A stretch of 64,000 nucleotides of DNA, taken from assembly GCF_008831285.2 (NCBI RefSeq), contig NC_045138.2, positions 8,087,205 to 8,151,204 on the forward strand, in the 5' to 3' direction. Below, piece by piece: positions 47,598-63,800 of this stretch; position 1 is the first letter of the stretch, and every line of letters begins with the position of its first letter. Under the pieces are notes generated by a model. That model did no database searches, was not told the DNA's origin, and saw nothing but the letters and a program-made list of their open reading frames with translations. This DNA comes from Nymphaea colorata (lineage: Eukaryota; Streptophyta; Magnoliopsida; Nymphaeales; Nymphaeaceae). The translations under genes were made by a program, and so were the position numbers.

Positions 47598-47780
47598 AGA
47601 CACTTTCAAATTATATATTATTCTGCACTTTATATCAAAAGTAGGAGATATGGTTATATATATAGAGAGAGATGAGAGAGAGATTTGATGGATTAGATGT
47701 AAGATTGACCAAAATAGAAACCTTCAAATTATATACTATTCTGCACTTTATATCAAGAGTAGGGGATATGGTTATGATTG
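47598..47780. repeat. Tandem duplication, about 118 bp period
   Basis: TTCAAATTATATATTATTCT and TTCAAATTATATACTATTCT, each followed by GCACTTTATATCAA.AGTAGG, start at 47,605 and 47,723. Separated by a GA-rich stretch like the adjacent microsatellite. Confidence 0.8.
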
Positions 47781-48345
47781 TTTTCTCCAACACCTCATAA
47801 AAATCTCATCCATCAAATCATCTCATCAATCAGATTTGACACTATAAACAATGGACAGTATCATACAAGCTAGATATACCTTGAATGAATGGAAAAGCTA
47901 AGGCGGAGATTTGCTTTTCACGGCCCAACATTATCTCTGTCTACTAGTAGTTGATATATCCACTCGCGTCACTTCAATCGACCTTTCAAGATTTAATCCA
48001 TTATTTAGTTGTCCTTTTAACTATTTTTGGTGGCTCATTTGCTTGTCAAAAATATTCGCATATTAATAGATTTGTATATATGTGTGTGTATACCCACATG
48101 GGTGCAGCTGGCCAGGAAAGTTAGCAGAGAGACCCAGTGGCCAGATTAATTAGGGAGGCGATGAACCTTACATATTAGTAACTGAAGCGTGTATTAATTT
48201 ACATCATAATGGGCAAGTAATTAATCGGGAAAATGCTCTGCTAGCTGTGGGCAAGGAAGGGGAACCTGAAATTTTGAGAGTGAAATTAAGATTTGTGTGG
48301 AAACATGCACCACTTAGGTCAGCAAGAACAATCCATACAATATCA

Positions 48346-48528
48346 TTTGGATGACAACCTCATAACTCATTTTTGTGCGTATATACTGAGTTTTTAAAGT
48401 TTTTTCTTTTTTGTGTTATATCGAAGATCTGATTTTTTGTGAATAACTTGTTTTATCAAAACTGGTTTTTTCTTAAACCTAGTTTTGATGGCACCCAAAC
48501 ACTTCTTTTGAACTGTCATTCAAACGCC
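48346..48528. mobile_element. MITE-like element, TTTGGATGACA family
   Basis: Starts TTTGGATGACAACC; ends GAACTGTCATTCAAACGCCC, whose complement is GGGCGTTTGAATGACAGTTC. The interior has AAAACTGGTTTT and CTAGTTTTGATG. Relatives at 59,854 and 63,515. No target duplication confirmed. Confidence 0.55.
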
Positions 48529-51050
48529 CGTTAGACTTATTCTTTCACTCATTCTGTAGAAAAATGAAAGCTTCCAGGAGTTGTTCATTTTAACCTCACA
48601 AGCATGGACTCGTTGGCATGTACATGTTCCGATTCATAAAAGATGGAGAATAGGAAAGGGGAAAGGTGACATTGGTGCTCATATAAAAACACAACGAAAA
48701 TTAGAAATATATATATATATATATATATATATCGGCTCTCTTAGGTCGATTGTGCATTTCCTAATTGCAGCACACACACACATATATCCCTAACTGCCGC
48801 ACATGAAAGCATTAATTATCGCCAACTGACATAGTGAAATTTGATGATCTTTCAAATCAGATTCTACTATTCATCTATCATCTTTACAATCTTACCAAAA
48901 GAGTTTGGCGTACAAGCAGTGAGGGCTATCGAAAGTAGCACAACAGTATGTAATTCTTGTCAGGGATATTTTTCTAGCCATCACCAAAAACAAATTGAAG
49001 CTTTCCAATCACTTTAAATTTATGATTTGAAAATACATGCTCCTTCTTTTCTTCCTACTTCTTGAGATGCTATTGACCTTATTTTTTTCGGTTGAAAATG
49101 AACATGCAGATATCCAGTACATATATAACTTGTCTAATGAAGATCGATCTTAATAAGAATTACCAAAATCCAACTTGTTACGATGATCCAATTCCGAAAA
49201 ATGATTTTTTCCTTTACTTGGATTTGATAAGAGAAACTGGATCCAAATTACTATGATCCCTTATCAAGGACCAATTAATATTCTCATTTCTTGCAATTCC
49301 GATATTTCGGACTCGAAATTTTTATGAGATTAAAATATATCGGGCAGCTGATCGGACTACTAAAAGTCTGGATCCAACCTGAATGTTATCTGTTTACATC
49401 GCGGTAGACCATGGTTACTACAAGTGCGGTGAAACACATGATTGGTTAATTTTATATATCTATATATAAAATACAGCCAAGAAAAGAGCCAAGGCCGACA
49501 TCCTTTCACGCATTTTCAGAGTGTATCAGACCTACTTTTGATGGCTTGGATTGACACATCTGCTATGCTTCTATTTGCATATAGATCGGTCTTTTCGCTG
49601 CAACACAGAAAATTTAATTGTATTGGAGTTTGAAATGGAGACTAGCCGCCTATAGAGCTATGTTAGCTGATGGTATCTACCATAGGAACAAACGCTTTAA
49701 AAAATATGGGAACTCAAAATATTGCCAAAACGTTGAAAATAAAGAAAAAAAAATATCTTCTCTATATTTGACAAGGGGAAAGATTACATTTGGAAAACTC
49801 GAAAAAGGAATTTCACCATCGAAAATGTTAGTAACAATGGCCTTGGCCAGGCTGCCAACTTTTAAACAATTCAGTTGAATCGATTGAGAAGTATTACGAT
49901 ACTAGTTTTTTTTTTAATACAAACTATTGAAAATATAAACCCTTTAAAATATTGTAAAAATAATGAACTAATAAATAGTGTGTGATACATGGCACCAGTG
50001 TATGGGCCATTGAATCAAGCAAAAGAATTCCAATTGGCAGCTGATTTTGAGAACACTGATTTGAAGCATTGGTCTAAGTGATTTGAATTTTGAAGTGTTC
50101 CCATATACCATGCATTAATTGGTGCATAATAAATATTCTAAACTTTCACGGCACTATTTAATCATGTGAAGACTTTTGGTTTCGAAATCTATTGATATCC
50201 ATGCATTTCGTCAAAACTAAATTGGTGCTTGCGCAAAAAAAGGTTGTGGGCGTAACATCACAGATATCATCAAGAGTCCAGGCTTGTGTCAGGTCATTTG
50301 ACACGTCAATTGGTGAGAGAGAGGAGACCCGCTATTCAACCAGATCGGGTTCAAATTGAAAGTTGATCAAATTTGAACCTGAATTTGGTTGTATATGAAC
50401 ATTTATTTACGTTCTGATCTGAATTTGGATTTAAATAAATAATATCCTATACTCAATATCAAATACATTTTGAAATCAGTTGTAGTTAATCACAATGAGG
50501 TTTGGTTTCGGTTGTAAATTTAGAAGTTGGATTCAGATTCAGATTCGGTTGTAAATTTGAAAATCAGGTTTGAATCAAACTGGGATTTATAAAAAGTTAG
50601 AAGTCTCATTCAGATAAGGTATATTGTTTTTCCCTCCTTTGAATTCAAATATATGGACATTTAATAAAATAGATATGCAACAAGGTACATCCTTTTCGAA
50701 TTTTGAATCCAACCTATTGATGTCCCCATATGGCTCTATAAGGGGGCGGGCTCCTGACTACTTGGAGCAATGCATGATTAATGATACAATATGAATGGTT
50801 CAAATATTGTTCTAATGATATTCTAGTGTCTGAATTTAGTTTCATCAGTTAACCGATTCAAGTCTGGAACCTTTAAATCGTTTTATTTAGAAAAAAGAAG
50901 GTAGGCCCATTGAGTGATATGAGCTTGTTGGTTTCCTCAGCATCCAAGAAAAAAGAGAAGACTATGGAAGGTCATGATCAACAGCATACTAACTTGTTAA
51001 CATTTGAGTCATGTGATCCAACACATGTTTGATCCAATTGTGGGAAATAG

Positions 51051-51880
51051 TTTCCAAAACAGAATCTTAAGCGCAAAATTTTCCGAGATTTACCATCTAT
51101 TTTTGCAGACCCTTATTCATTGGTTACGCATTTGTCAATTGCTTTAATTTGCACCAAGTTTTTTTTCCATCAGTTTGGCTGATGTCTGTTGGGGACTGCT
51201 GATATTTTCCAGAAACAAAGAAAGAGATTCTGCCACCCATCAACTTCAGTTCAATGGGTGGATGGCCAAAGAAGCAGATCTTTTCTCTTAGATCTCAATG
51301 TCTAAACCTCCCCACCTCTGTGCCTAACCTGTTAAAAAGAAGTAAGTTAGATTCCCATCGTCATTATCATGTCTGGTCTTGCAATGGCATCCCAACAGCG
51401 ACCCAAATCAGCCTGTTCAGAATTGAGACGATCCTGAAAACTTTACTGTTTCCTGAAATGAATTCCTTTCTCTTGTTCATGCATCCTCTGGGGCAATGTA
51501 ACAGCAGATTAGGTCATTCAACTGTTGGGTCTCTGTGGCATCTTAGTTACGTAATCCTCCTGCATTAAATACATTCGCAATAAAAGTGAATACTTGTAGT
51601 GTATTGAATCCATTGGTTACTTTTTCTGAAGTTTATGTACATGGGGCTATCTGATCTTTCTTAACAATAACATTCCATACATGAGTGCAGATATAAGGAT
51701 GTTAATGGATCGGATTTAAATCGAATTCTATGCCACCATATCTGATCTCCCTTAACAATGATGTTTCATACATGAATGAGATATAGGGATTTTAGTGGAT
51801 CATATTTGAATCGGATTCTATCCCACTATACATATCTGATTTATTGGATGTTCATATATGTGGATTCAAATTTATATTTC
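51051..51880. other. Unit-B-specific insertion, unidentified
   Basis: Present in unit B between segments that are adjacent in unit A (about 44,650-44,690). Includes an open frame of 104 codons at 51,254 with no recognisable domain, then a tandem repeat of about 91-94 bp (TATCTGAT word at 51,648, 51,739 and 51,833). It is unclear whether it was gained in B or lost from A. Confidence 0.5.
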
Positions 51881-52310
51881 CATTATGAGTAAACACAAGT
51901 TTGCACCACATTCAAGTCCGTTTTTTAATTTGCAATCCGAATCGAGTATGAATGCGACTTTTACATTTAAATTCCAGTCAGATTTCAAATACTTTTAAAT
52001 ACACAGTCGAATCCAACTCACATTATAGTACGTTAGGAACTGACCTTCAAAATGAACAGATATGGGGTACAGGGTATCTATTTATTTGAAACTAAATTTG
52101 AATCTGACTCCAATTGCATGTTTACTTAAAACTGAATATGAATCTGATCATATGTTGTTTTATACATCCATATCCAATTTAGTTTCTTAAGTTGATTCTT
52201 TTTTTTTTTTCGTATCCAATTCAGTTACACATCCCATTAGAACCAGATCTATTGACATCCCTAATAATAAGGTTGAGCTTGTGCTCAAAGCTTCCTAGCG
52301 CAGAATCCTT

Positions 52311-54079
52311 CGAATGACATGCTGTGGTAATTAGTAGCTGCTGAGACCGAAATTCATCGGTTGTTTAATAATAGAAACAGTATCAAACTGTTTCATGCAT
52401 CAGACTTCTAAAGACAATAGTATATTTATGAAACAATTTATTATGATTTTTATTTGCGAAATGATTCTGTTGTGATTGTTTGGTAGCAGAGACATTCTGT
52501 GTGAATCTGTCTTAAAAATTCAAAATATATTCGTAATTTTTAAGATAGATTTTAGTGTTTCATAAACCTACTTGAATTTTTAAGACATATTCATAAAGAC
52601 ACTCGCAAAACATCCCAACTGCCAACCATGTCCTTGTCCTTAAAAAATGAACAAGCTAATCCAAATCATCTTTAGTTGAATTATAGTAGATTCCTGAAAC
52701 AATTTGTTAGCATTCCCACTATAAAATAGCTTGAAAGAGAACAACCAGTCCAGTTCCTCCATTTTGGAACATTAACGTCAATCTACTTAATCATGCAAGC
52801 AAGCATCTCTTCCATCCCTTTTTTGACTAACATGTATGGGCGGGTGACTTTGTGAACGTGAAAGGCCACGACACGAGGACCATTTACTTTGTCCTTGGCG
52901 TCCCGTCTGCAGCACCACCAACTCGTGAAGACGTCATTCTCCTGGTAGTCACATCACCCACCCAAGAGAAGAGACATCATCCATCTTTCCTTCTACGCCA
53001 TTCCCGGTCACCCCACCACTGGGTAACGTGGGTTCCTCCTAGTTTAGATGCTCTGTCTCTAGAACTGTGGTTGTCATTCTTACTTTTACCACCTGCTGCT
53101 CAAGATCATTGCAGTACTACTAATTAGAGGTCCATGAATTGCTCTTCAACCCGATAAGGTTGGTTTTATCTATGGATCGTGTAAAAGAACACAATGAGAT
53201 GGTGATCATGAGTTCAGGTATATATAACTTTTTGTGCAACTCATTCTCAAGAAAATCTTTGGCAATATTTTTCTCGGAATTTTTGTGTGAAGTTTTTTTC
53301 CAGGTGAATCTCTCGAAAACATCGAAATTTTTTAAAAATAAATTAAAACAATAAAAGTCATTAAACACCTTTAAAAATCAAGAAAATTGTGGCATAAATT
53401 CAAGAGATTTTTATTGTTTGTGAGATTTTCAAAATCTCACAAGTTCTTTATCATTTTTTTATTTTATTTGATTTTCTTGTAAATGTCATTAGATTTTCTA
53501 AAACCTTGCAAAATGTGTGAGAGTCTGAGACTGCTGTCAAGTTAAGCGTATGAGTTGGTGATGGCTTTTCCTTTCTCTCTAAAGTCACTTTGTTTCCTAG
53601 AGGCAGAACCAAGATTTTTTCTTTTTTTTTTGTGAGGACCCAACAACCAGATAGTTTTTTTGAAAGGCCTTGTGAAATTGACCATGCAAAAAAGTGTCCA
53701 TTCTCGATGAACTTTTCTCTAAAGCGTACACAAACATAGCGCAAGAAAGGGACTCTTCCATGCATATTTGCATCTCATTCTCTTTCCTATTTATTTTCTT
53801 TTTCTTGTTGTAGTTAGTTATATAATGATATATGCACATGCAACTGTGTCTCCGCAGTTATATTTTCTAAAATTACTATGCACTCGTATCCACACGTCTT
53901 TCTCGTAGTGGAAACTGAATCTTCCAATATCGCTCCTGCCATCCTCCTTTTGCTCCACCCCTGGCCCCCCTTTCAAAATACCTCTAGAATGAATTCATTG
54001 TAATAAGCGTGAGGATCTTCTTCCAATGGATGGACTGTGATGATGGTGACCACTAATTGGTAGTGCTGCACACTGAGTC
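52311..54079. other. No gene recognised
   Basis: Contains a GC-richer block at 52,840-53,110 whose frame of 91 codons shows no domain, and AT-rich DNA with T runs. Near 53,600 and 53,960 weak GGCAGAACCA / GCTCCACCCCTGG ends recall the hAT-like MITEs but lack a matching duplication. Confidence 0.45.
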
Positions 54080-54610
54080 GAAAAAGTTTGCTTGGCTTGT
54101 TTCTAAACCAGTCGAGCTTGAGTTCAAGTGTATGCTCAAAATGTTTAATGAGTAGAGTTGGAGTTGTAAGAACTAGACTCCGCTAGACTACATAATAAAT
54201 GTTGAATTATAATGATAAAGTAGTTAAATGAGTAGCAACTAAACAAGTTAACGAGTTAAAAAAACGAGGTATGCATAACACAACTGATTTAAATGAATAG
54301 ATCGTCGTTGTATTGTCGAGTCAAGCTGGAGCTTATTCTATCAAGCTTGAGTGGAGTTCGAATTCGTGTTTTCTAGGTCAGCTTGAGCTCCACTTACTTC
54401 TTTTTATCACAGGTGGCTTTCTAACCATATATACAAAATATAACCTTTTCATGGTTTCCATTCTTGTAGGGTCAGCTCGACTCATTTCTAGTAATCTCCA
54501 GCCCGACTCGAGCTCGGCACGAGCTTCATAACTTCAACTCGAGCTTGACTCGAGAGACTGTGTTTGAGCTCGAGCTCGACTCGTCAGCTATTGTAAACTC
54601 GTTTATACTG
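54080..54610. repeat. GAGCTCGA/GACTCGAG-rich dispersed repeat
   Basis: The left arm contains AGTCGAGCTTGAG, the centre is AT-rich, and the right arm (54,470-54,600) is packed with GACTCGAGCTCG, CAACTCGAGCTTGACTCGAG and GAGCTCGAGCTCGACTCG. No coding. Confidence 0.6.
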
Positions 54611-55019
54611 TATGGTCATTGATAAGCACAAAGTGAAGGCTGATACTTATTCATGGTTGACATCATGTAATACCAAGTAAAAAGAAAAAGGGCATAATGA
54701 CTCCGTTGAAATCGCTCTCGAGGACCAAAAATAATCGATTCAAAAGTTGAAAAAGCAAGTGCAAATATTAGCAAGGTCAATAGAACAGAATCCATGTTGC
54801 TCTAGGACAAAAGGTGATGGCAGATTCATGCCCGCCCAAATGTTTTGACGCAGCATCAACGATCTTTTGAATTTGATAGAAGATATGTTGAACGTAGAGG
54901 TCTTTGGATGTTCAAGCCGAGCCCTAAGCAATCCTGGTGAAGCAAGTCAAAGAGCTTGCATGGGGGCGGTGCAGTTCTTCTTCGAAAGTTAGGGTGAAGT
55001 TACGGTAGGCGCTGTCCTT

Positions 55020-55640
55020 AAGGAGGAGGAGGATTGGAGGCCGTCTAATCATATGTCAAGTGGACGATAAAACAATTGATGGACCCTGACGCTTTTCTTG
55101 ATTTGGAGTTCAACTTCATCTTGCACAGGTTTCATCTTTTCAGGCCGCAGCTGAGTAATAGTACTGATTCCCTCTTCTACGATGGATGATCAACTAGAGG
55201 ATTAAGTGCAAGAGACCTGTGGAAAATTTGCCGTGCCAAATTCTCAGTTGAGACATGGAAGGAGTTTGTTTGGAATTCTGATGTGCATCTTAAAGGAATA
55301 TGATTTACCTATCTGGTTATGAAAGTGACATGCTTTCTATGCTGAAGATGCATCAAAGAATGAGTGTGAATCTAACCACCATCTGTTTAGAGATTTCAGT
55401 TTGGACTTGGAAGCTGGTTTGAAGAAAATTGGGCACTGGTAGCTCCATAGTTGAAGCGTTGAAGCAGTGGTACATCTGCAGTTTCAAGCGAAGCTGGGTC
55501 AATCGCTGCTGGAGGTCTTGTTTTCAGGAAGTAATTTGGTGGATATAGCAATGGCAGAGCAAACAAGTTCGTGGAGTCTTCTCTGGATCTATGGAGTCTA
55601 TGGCCGGGCATATTTGGAAGGATTGTATGATAGTCACCGA
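55020..55640 (+). pseudogene. Possible LINE ORF2 3' fragment (zf-RVT region)
   Basis: Frames give TARDLWKICRAKFSVETWKE, FVWNSDVHLKG and then NECESNHHLFRDFSL, which resembles the W..LVW...H.K and E...HLFF.C pattern of the LINE zf-RVT tail. Tryptophan-rich sequence and an A-rich stretch follow. Several stops and frameshifts. The upstream part was not recognised. It could be chance similarity; the order of words favours a LINE. Confidence 0.4.
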
Positions 55641-55985
55641 AAAGGGGTTTTTTTTTGGGGAAAAAACGCAAAAAAAAAAAAAAGTGATAAATTAAATGAC
55701 CGTTTAAAACTTAAAAAAAATAGGTTTTTTGAAAAAAAAACAAGTTTTTTTTTTTAAAAGAACGTTAAAACCCAAAAAAATGTTTTTTCACTTTTTTCAT
55801 TTTTTTCAGTTTTTTTAATGCTAAACAGTTTTTTTTATTTTCTATTTTTTATTTGTTGCAAATCTGTTATTAATTTCTCACTTATTTTATTTTTTTTTCA
55901 CTCTTAGTTTTTTAAAAATTTTTAAAATTTACCATTTGTTTTTTACTTTTTTAAGTTTACCGTATTATTCTCAAGAAAAAAACTC
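55641..55985. repeat. A/T homopolymer-rich stretch
   Basis: Runs of A and T of 6-14 bases alternate (for example at 55,667-55,681 and 55,731-55,756). Possibly the decayed tail of the LINE fragment plus slippage. Confidence 0.6.
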
Positions 55986-56559
55986 TGACTATGAATTGTA
56001 TTAACAACTTTGAGGCTCTCCCCCAACGATATGAGATGCTGGGGGAGGGCTGGAGCTTCCCTCTCATTTTGGGGCATTTTTTCCGCAAGAAACCCGATTT
56101 TCATATCATATCCATCTTACCTTTGTCTTAAGTCCATGTAGTGTGGCTTTTATGTCTCTTGGTACCTGTTTTTTGGTTTGACCTACAGGCTTTTTCAAAA
56201 TAATTAGTTGATATTTATTAATATTTTAAATCATTTAGATGATTTTTTATTAATATGGGAATATTGCCCAAGAGAAATATAAGCACATCCACAAAATCAT
56301 ATTTGTGATCATCTCATATTGATAAGAGAGTCAAATGGTAATCGATTTTTCGATTGATTAACTAATAAGCCAACCGATGTATGAGTCAACCTTTTTCATT
56401 AATCACGCAAGGACTTAAACGCATGCGTTTATAGTAATATACATGGAATGTGTTTTTCATTATTATTATTAAATCTTTAAATAGATTTTTGAACACGAGA
56501 TCATACACAATCGACAGGAATATACAACGATTTGAATTAATTTGGGCTGGACACGAACT

Positions 56560-56965
56560 TGCTTCTGTAAGCTCAACTCCTTTAATAAGCGAGTCAAGCT
56601 TTAGCTGGAGTTAAAGCTCTAGTTATAAACCAATCGAGTTTGTGTTACACGATCTCGATTTATTTTAACTCGACTCGGCTCGTGTTTTTTTTCTTTTTGT
56701 TAATTTTTAGGGCCACCTTGATGATTTTGATAAATTTTAATACTTTTTTTTATTTTTGCTTTCATAAGTCAATCTCAAACCGAGTGATATGTGGCTTAAG
56801 TTCGAGCTTGGGCTCGGCCTGAGCTCGAACTCGATCTAACTAAATTTAAAAATATATTTTTAAATAAAAATATTATATAAATATAATTAATAATAATAAT
56901 ATATTATAAATATATATAAATTAATAAAAAAATTAAAAACACATTATCAGGTTCGATCGGGTGCC
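56560..56965. repeat. GAGCTCGA-rich repeat with AT core
   Basis: Words such as GCGAGTCAAGCTTTAGCTGG, ACTCGACTCGGCTCG and TCGAGCTTGGGCTCGGCCTG, followed by a 110 bp almost pure A/T core and a short GATCGGGTGCCCAAGC end. Same layout as 945-1,330. Confidence 0.5.
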
Positions 56966-57603
56966 CAAGCTTACCTTCAATATAAATTTTCTGCCTTCTC
57001 CTTTGGTTGTTCATGAGGACGAGGACTAATTATTTTAGGAAAAAAAATCTATAGTTGTGACGGTACGCATTGCTTACAAATTCCAAAGCTTTAATTTCCT
57101 TTCTTTGTCAACCTTTGTCCTTTTTCATTTCAATTTAATTTAGCTTGAGCTCAGGATTCCTCGATGCTTGTGTAAGATTTTTCAAAAAGCGATGGAGAAA
57201 GGGAAAGAAAAAAAGGAAAGGCAACGGTTTTGGCGGCATCATGTGATTAAAGAAATTCACAATTATTTGGATAATATCGTGCATTGATCACTGAAAGAGA
57301 ATATATAACAAGATATTGGTTGGTTCGCAATTTCAAAGTCAACAAAGACTTCATTAGTTGTAGATTCACACAAACGAGACAGTGTGAATATTTTGATTAC
57401 AACGACGGAAAATGTTTACGAAAATAACTTAAATCATAATTCTTTGTTCTTTGGCAATAAAATAACGTAATTCATACTAGTTAATAATTTATTGTTACTA
57501 TATATCATGCAGCTTCAACGGAGTACCGTTGATTTTTCTAAATATATGTACTCAAGAAAGAACATATTAACATATGGTTTTAACTCCTTTTTCGATCGAA
57601 GAT

Positions 57604-57605
<2 letters not shown>
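56966..57605. other. No feature recognised
   Basis: AT-rich DNA, short frames only. Confidence 0.5.

Positions 57606-57680
<75 letters not shown>
57606..57680. repeat. (TA)n microsatellite
   Basis: About 37 TA units directly left of the inverted-repeat element. Confidence 0.95.
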
Positions 57681-57682
<2 letters not shown>

Positions 57683-57683
<1 letters not shown>

Positions 57684-58180
57684 AGTACCAAGAAAAAACA
57701 TGAACATTAGAGATAGATTGTTAAATAGCAGACCACTTAGATAAAAGACAAAAACCAGACTCATTAAAATTACATATTGAAGTGGTTTTTTTTAGCAATC
57801 TTACCTTATATATGTGATCTTAACAGTGGTTTGTTGAGAAACATGTATTTAGTCATTTTTGTTAGGAATCAGAAAAAATGAACTGTTGATATCACTTCAA
57901 AGTTTTGATAGTAGAAAAATCAAACATTTTACCGAAATAACATGAACTAAAACATGATTTATATTAAATTAATGTCCATAGATACATGAAGGGGTTCACA
58001 TTTTGTTTAAAATATTTTTAACACAAATTTTATTGGTCTGGTTTTTGTCTCTTACATATGTAGTCTGCTATTTAACAATCTATTTCTAAAGTTCGTGTAC
58101 CTACCAAATTTGGAGGCTATGTTTCCGTCTAATTGAAGTGTACCAAACACAAAAAACATACATGTTTTTTCTTGGTACTC
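57683..58180. mobile_element. Inverted-repeat element flanked by (TA)n, Micron-like
   Basis: Ends are perfect 20 bp inverted repeats: GAGTACCAAGAAAAAACATG at 57,683-57,702 and its complement at 58,161-58,180. A second inverted segment, AGATTGTTAAATAGCAGAC at about 57,713, pairs with 58,055-58,075; the right arm has about 85 bp extra between the two segments. The outer flanks are (TA)n on both sides. No coding capacity. Rice Micron elements are described as inserting into TA microsatellites; membership of that type is an inference. Confidence 0.65.
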
Positions 58181-58273
58181 ATTCATATATATATATATAT
58201 ATATATATAAACTAGAGAAAGCAGTGCACTTTGTTTAGGAATTCACCTGTTCTTAACCTTTCCTTTAATGCTT

Positions 58274-58321
<48 letters not shown>

Positions 58322-58334
58322 TCTTTTCTTGGTA

Positions 58335-58404
<70 letters not shown>

Positions 58405-58475
58405 CTAGAGAAGGCAGTGCACTTTGTTTAGGAATTCACCTGTTCTTAACCTTTCCTTTAATGCTTCGTGTTATT
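58171..58475. repeat. Tandem duplication of element end, (TA)n and flank
   Basis: CTTGGTACTCAT-(TA)n-AACTAGAGAA.GCAGTGCAC through TTTAATGCTTCGTG occurs at 58,171-58,276 and again at 58,328-58,470. The copies differ mainly in TA-run length; a TG-rich run lies between. Confidence 0.85.
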
Positions 58476-59775
<1,300 letters not shown>

Positions 59776-59853
59776 GCGGTCGCCACTTAGTAACATACTA
59801 GCAATAAACACTTGCAAGGTTAACTTAGAGAACTGTTACCTAAAAAAGATAAA

Positions 59854-60105
59854 GGAGTGTTTGGATGACAATGCATAACTAGATTTTAGAAGTATTTGGG
59901 TGTCATCAAAACTGGATATGAGGAAAATTAAGTTTTGAAAAAACCTGGTTTTGTGGAAATGAGTGAAAACCTGCTCTCCCTTCAAAGTTATTTGAAAACC
60001 AAGTTTTAGGTGTTTCACCAAACAAAAAAAGGTTATTAAAACCTATTGAAAATTTGATTTTTACAAAACTAAGTTTTCACAAAACAGGGTTACATGAGAG
60101 TGTTA
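59854..60105. mobile_element. MITE-like element, TTTGGATGACA family (right end decayed)
   Basis: Begins GGAGTGTTTGGATGACAATG and carries AAAACTGG and ACCTGGTTTTG words as in the copies at 48,346 and 63,515. The expected complementary right end is not clear; a GAGAGTGTTA word at about 60,095 may be its remnant. Confidence 0.4.
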
Positions 60106-60116
60106 ACGTCCTTTAA

Positions 60117-60268
60117 GGGGTCCTTTGGTAGTTGGAATACTATGTGAGTGTTTCTTAAATTTATTCCAAACATAAGAGCACATTCATAAAATACTAGAAC
60201 TAACTATTTTAATTTTTAGGACAGATACATAAAATACTCACAAAGTATTATGTGTACTAAACGGCCTC
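60117..60268. mobile_element. Tourist-like (PIF/Harbinger) MITE, 152 bp
   Basis: Left end GGGGTCCTTTGGTAGTTGGA, right end complement GAGGCCGTTTAGTACACATA, followed on both arms by AATACT.TGTGAGT. Flanked by TAA at 60,114-60,116 and 60,269-60,271, the 3 bp target duplication typical of this superfamily. AT-rich interior, no transposase. Confidence 0.75.
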
Positions 60269-60271
60269 TAA

Positions 60272-63510
<3,239 letters not shown>

Positions 63511-63514
63511 GATA

Positions 63515-63720
63515 GTTGGATGACACCTTCAAAAATTCCTTTTTACAAAGCAAATCTTGTTTTGAAAATTTGTTAATGAGTTTTGTCAAGCTTTCAATAA
63601 AAAAAAAATTGAGGGAGAGTGGAGCCCAAGCTTTTTGACTTCATTTAAAAAATTGGCCGTGGTCAAACCCAGTTTTCATGTCATCCAGAACCTGGTTTGG
63701 ATTGTCATTCAAGTGCTCCC
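63515..63720. mobile_element. MITE-like element, TGGATGACA family
   Basis: Starts AGTTGGATGACACCTTC; ends GGATTGTCATTCAAGTGCTCCC, complement GGGAGCACTTGAATGACAAT. Interior carries AACCCAGTTTTCATGTCATCC. Related to the copies at 48,346 and 59,854. Confidence 0.5.
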
Positions 63721-63777
63721 TTGTGATTTAACATAAAACAGTTATTTTATGTATAACATCAAATTATTAAGCGTGGG

Positions 63778-63800
63778 CCAAGTACCCAACTGGTACTTGG
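63778..63800. other. Perfect hairpin
   Basis: CCAAGTACC-CAACT-GGTACTTGG, 9 bp stem and 5 nt loop, at the start of a GC-armed, AT-cored stretch that runs to the window edge. Probably part of a fold-back-like repeat cut by the window. Confidence 0.5.

Larger units (their letters stand above)
45251..52310 (+). repeat. Segmental tandem duplication, unit B
   Basis: Same order of anchors as unit A but about 2.7 kb longer. The offset grows from about 4.4 kb at the left to about 6.0 kb at 48.6 kb, 6.4 kb at 50.9 kb and 7.2 kb at 51.9 kb, showing insertions in B at 45.78-45.97 kb, 46.5-48.5 kb and 51.05-51.88 kb. Divergence from A is substantial, so the duplication is old. No gene recognised. Confidence 0.8.

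Noticed and set aside
51254-51568. 104-codon plus frame in the unit-B insertion
   Set aside because: Not recognisable and absent from unit A; kept only as an unidentified insertion.
52852-53127. 91-codon plus frame in a GC-richer block
   Set aside because: No recognisable domain; could be an exon, but no splice or similarity evidence is visible.
53599-53965. Possible hAT-like MITE between AGAGGCAGAACC and GCTCCACCCCTGG
   Set aside because: End similarity is weak and the flanks do not match.
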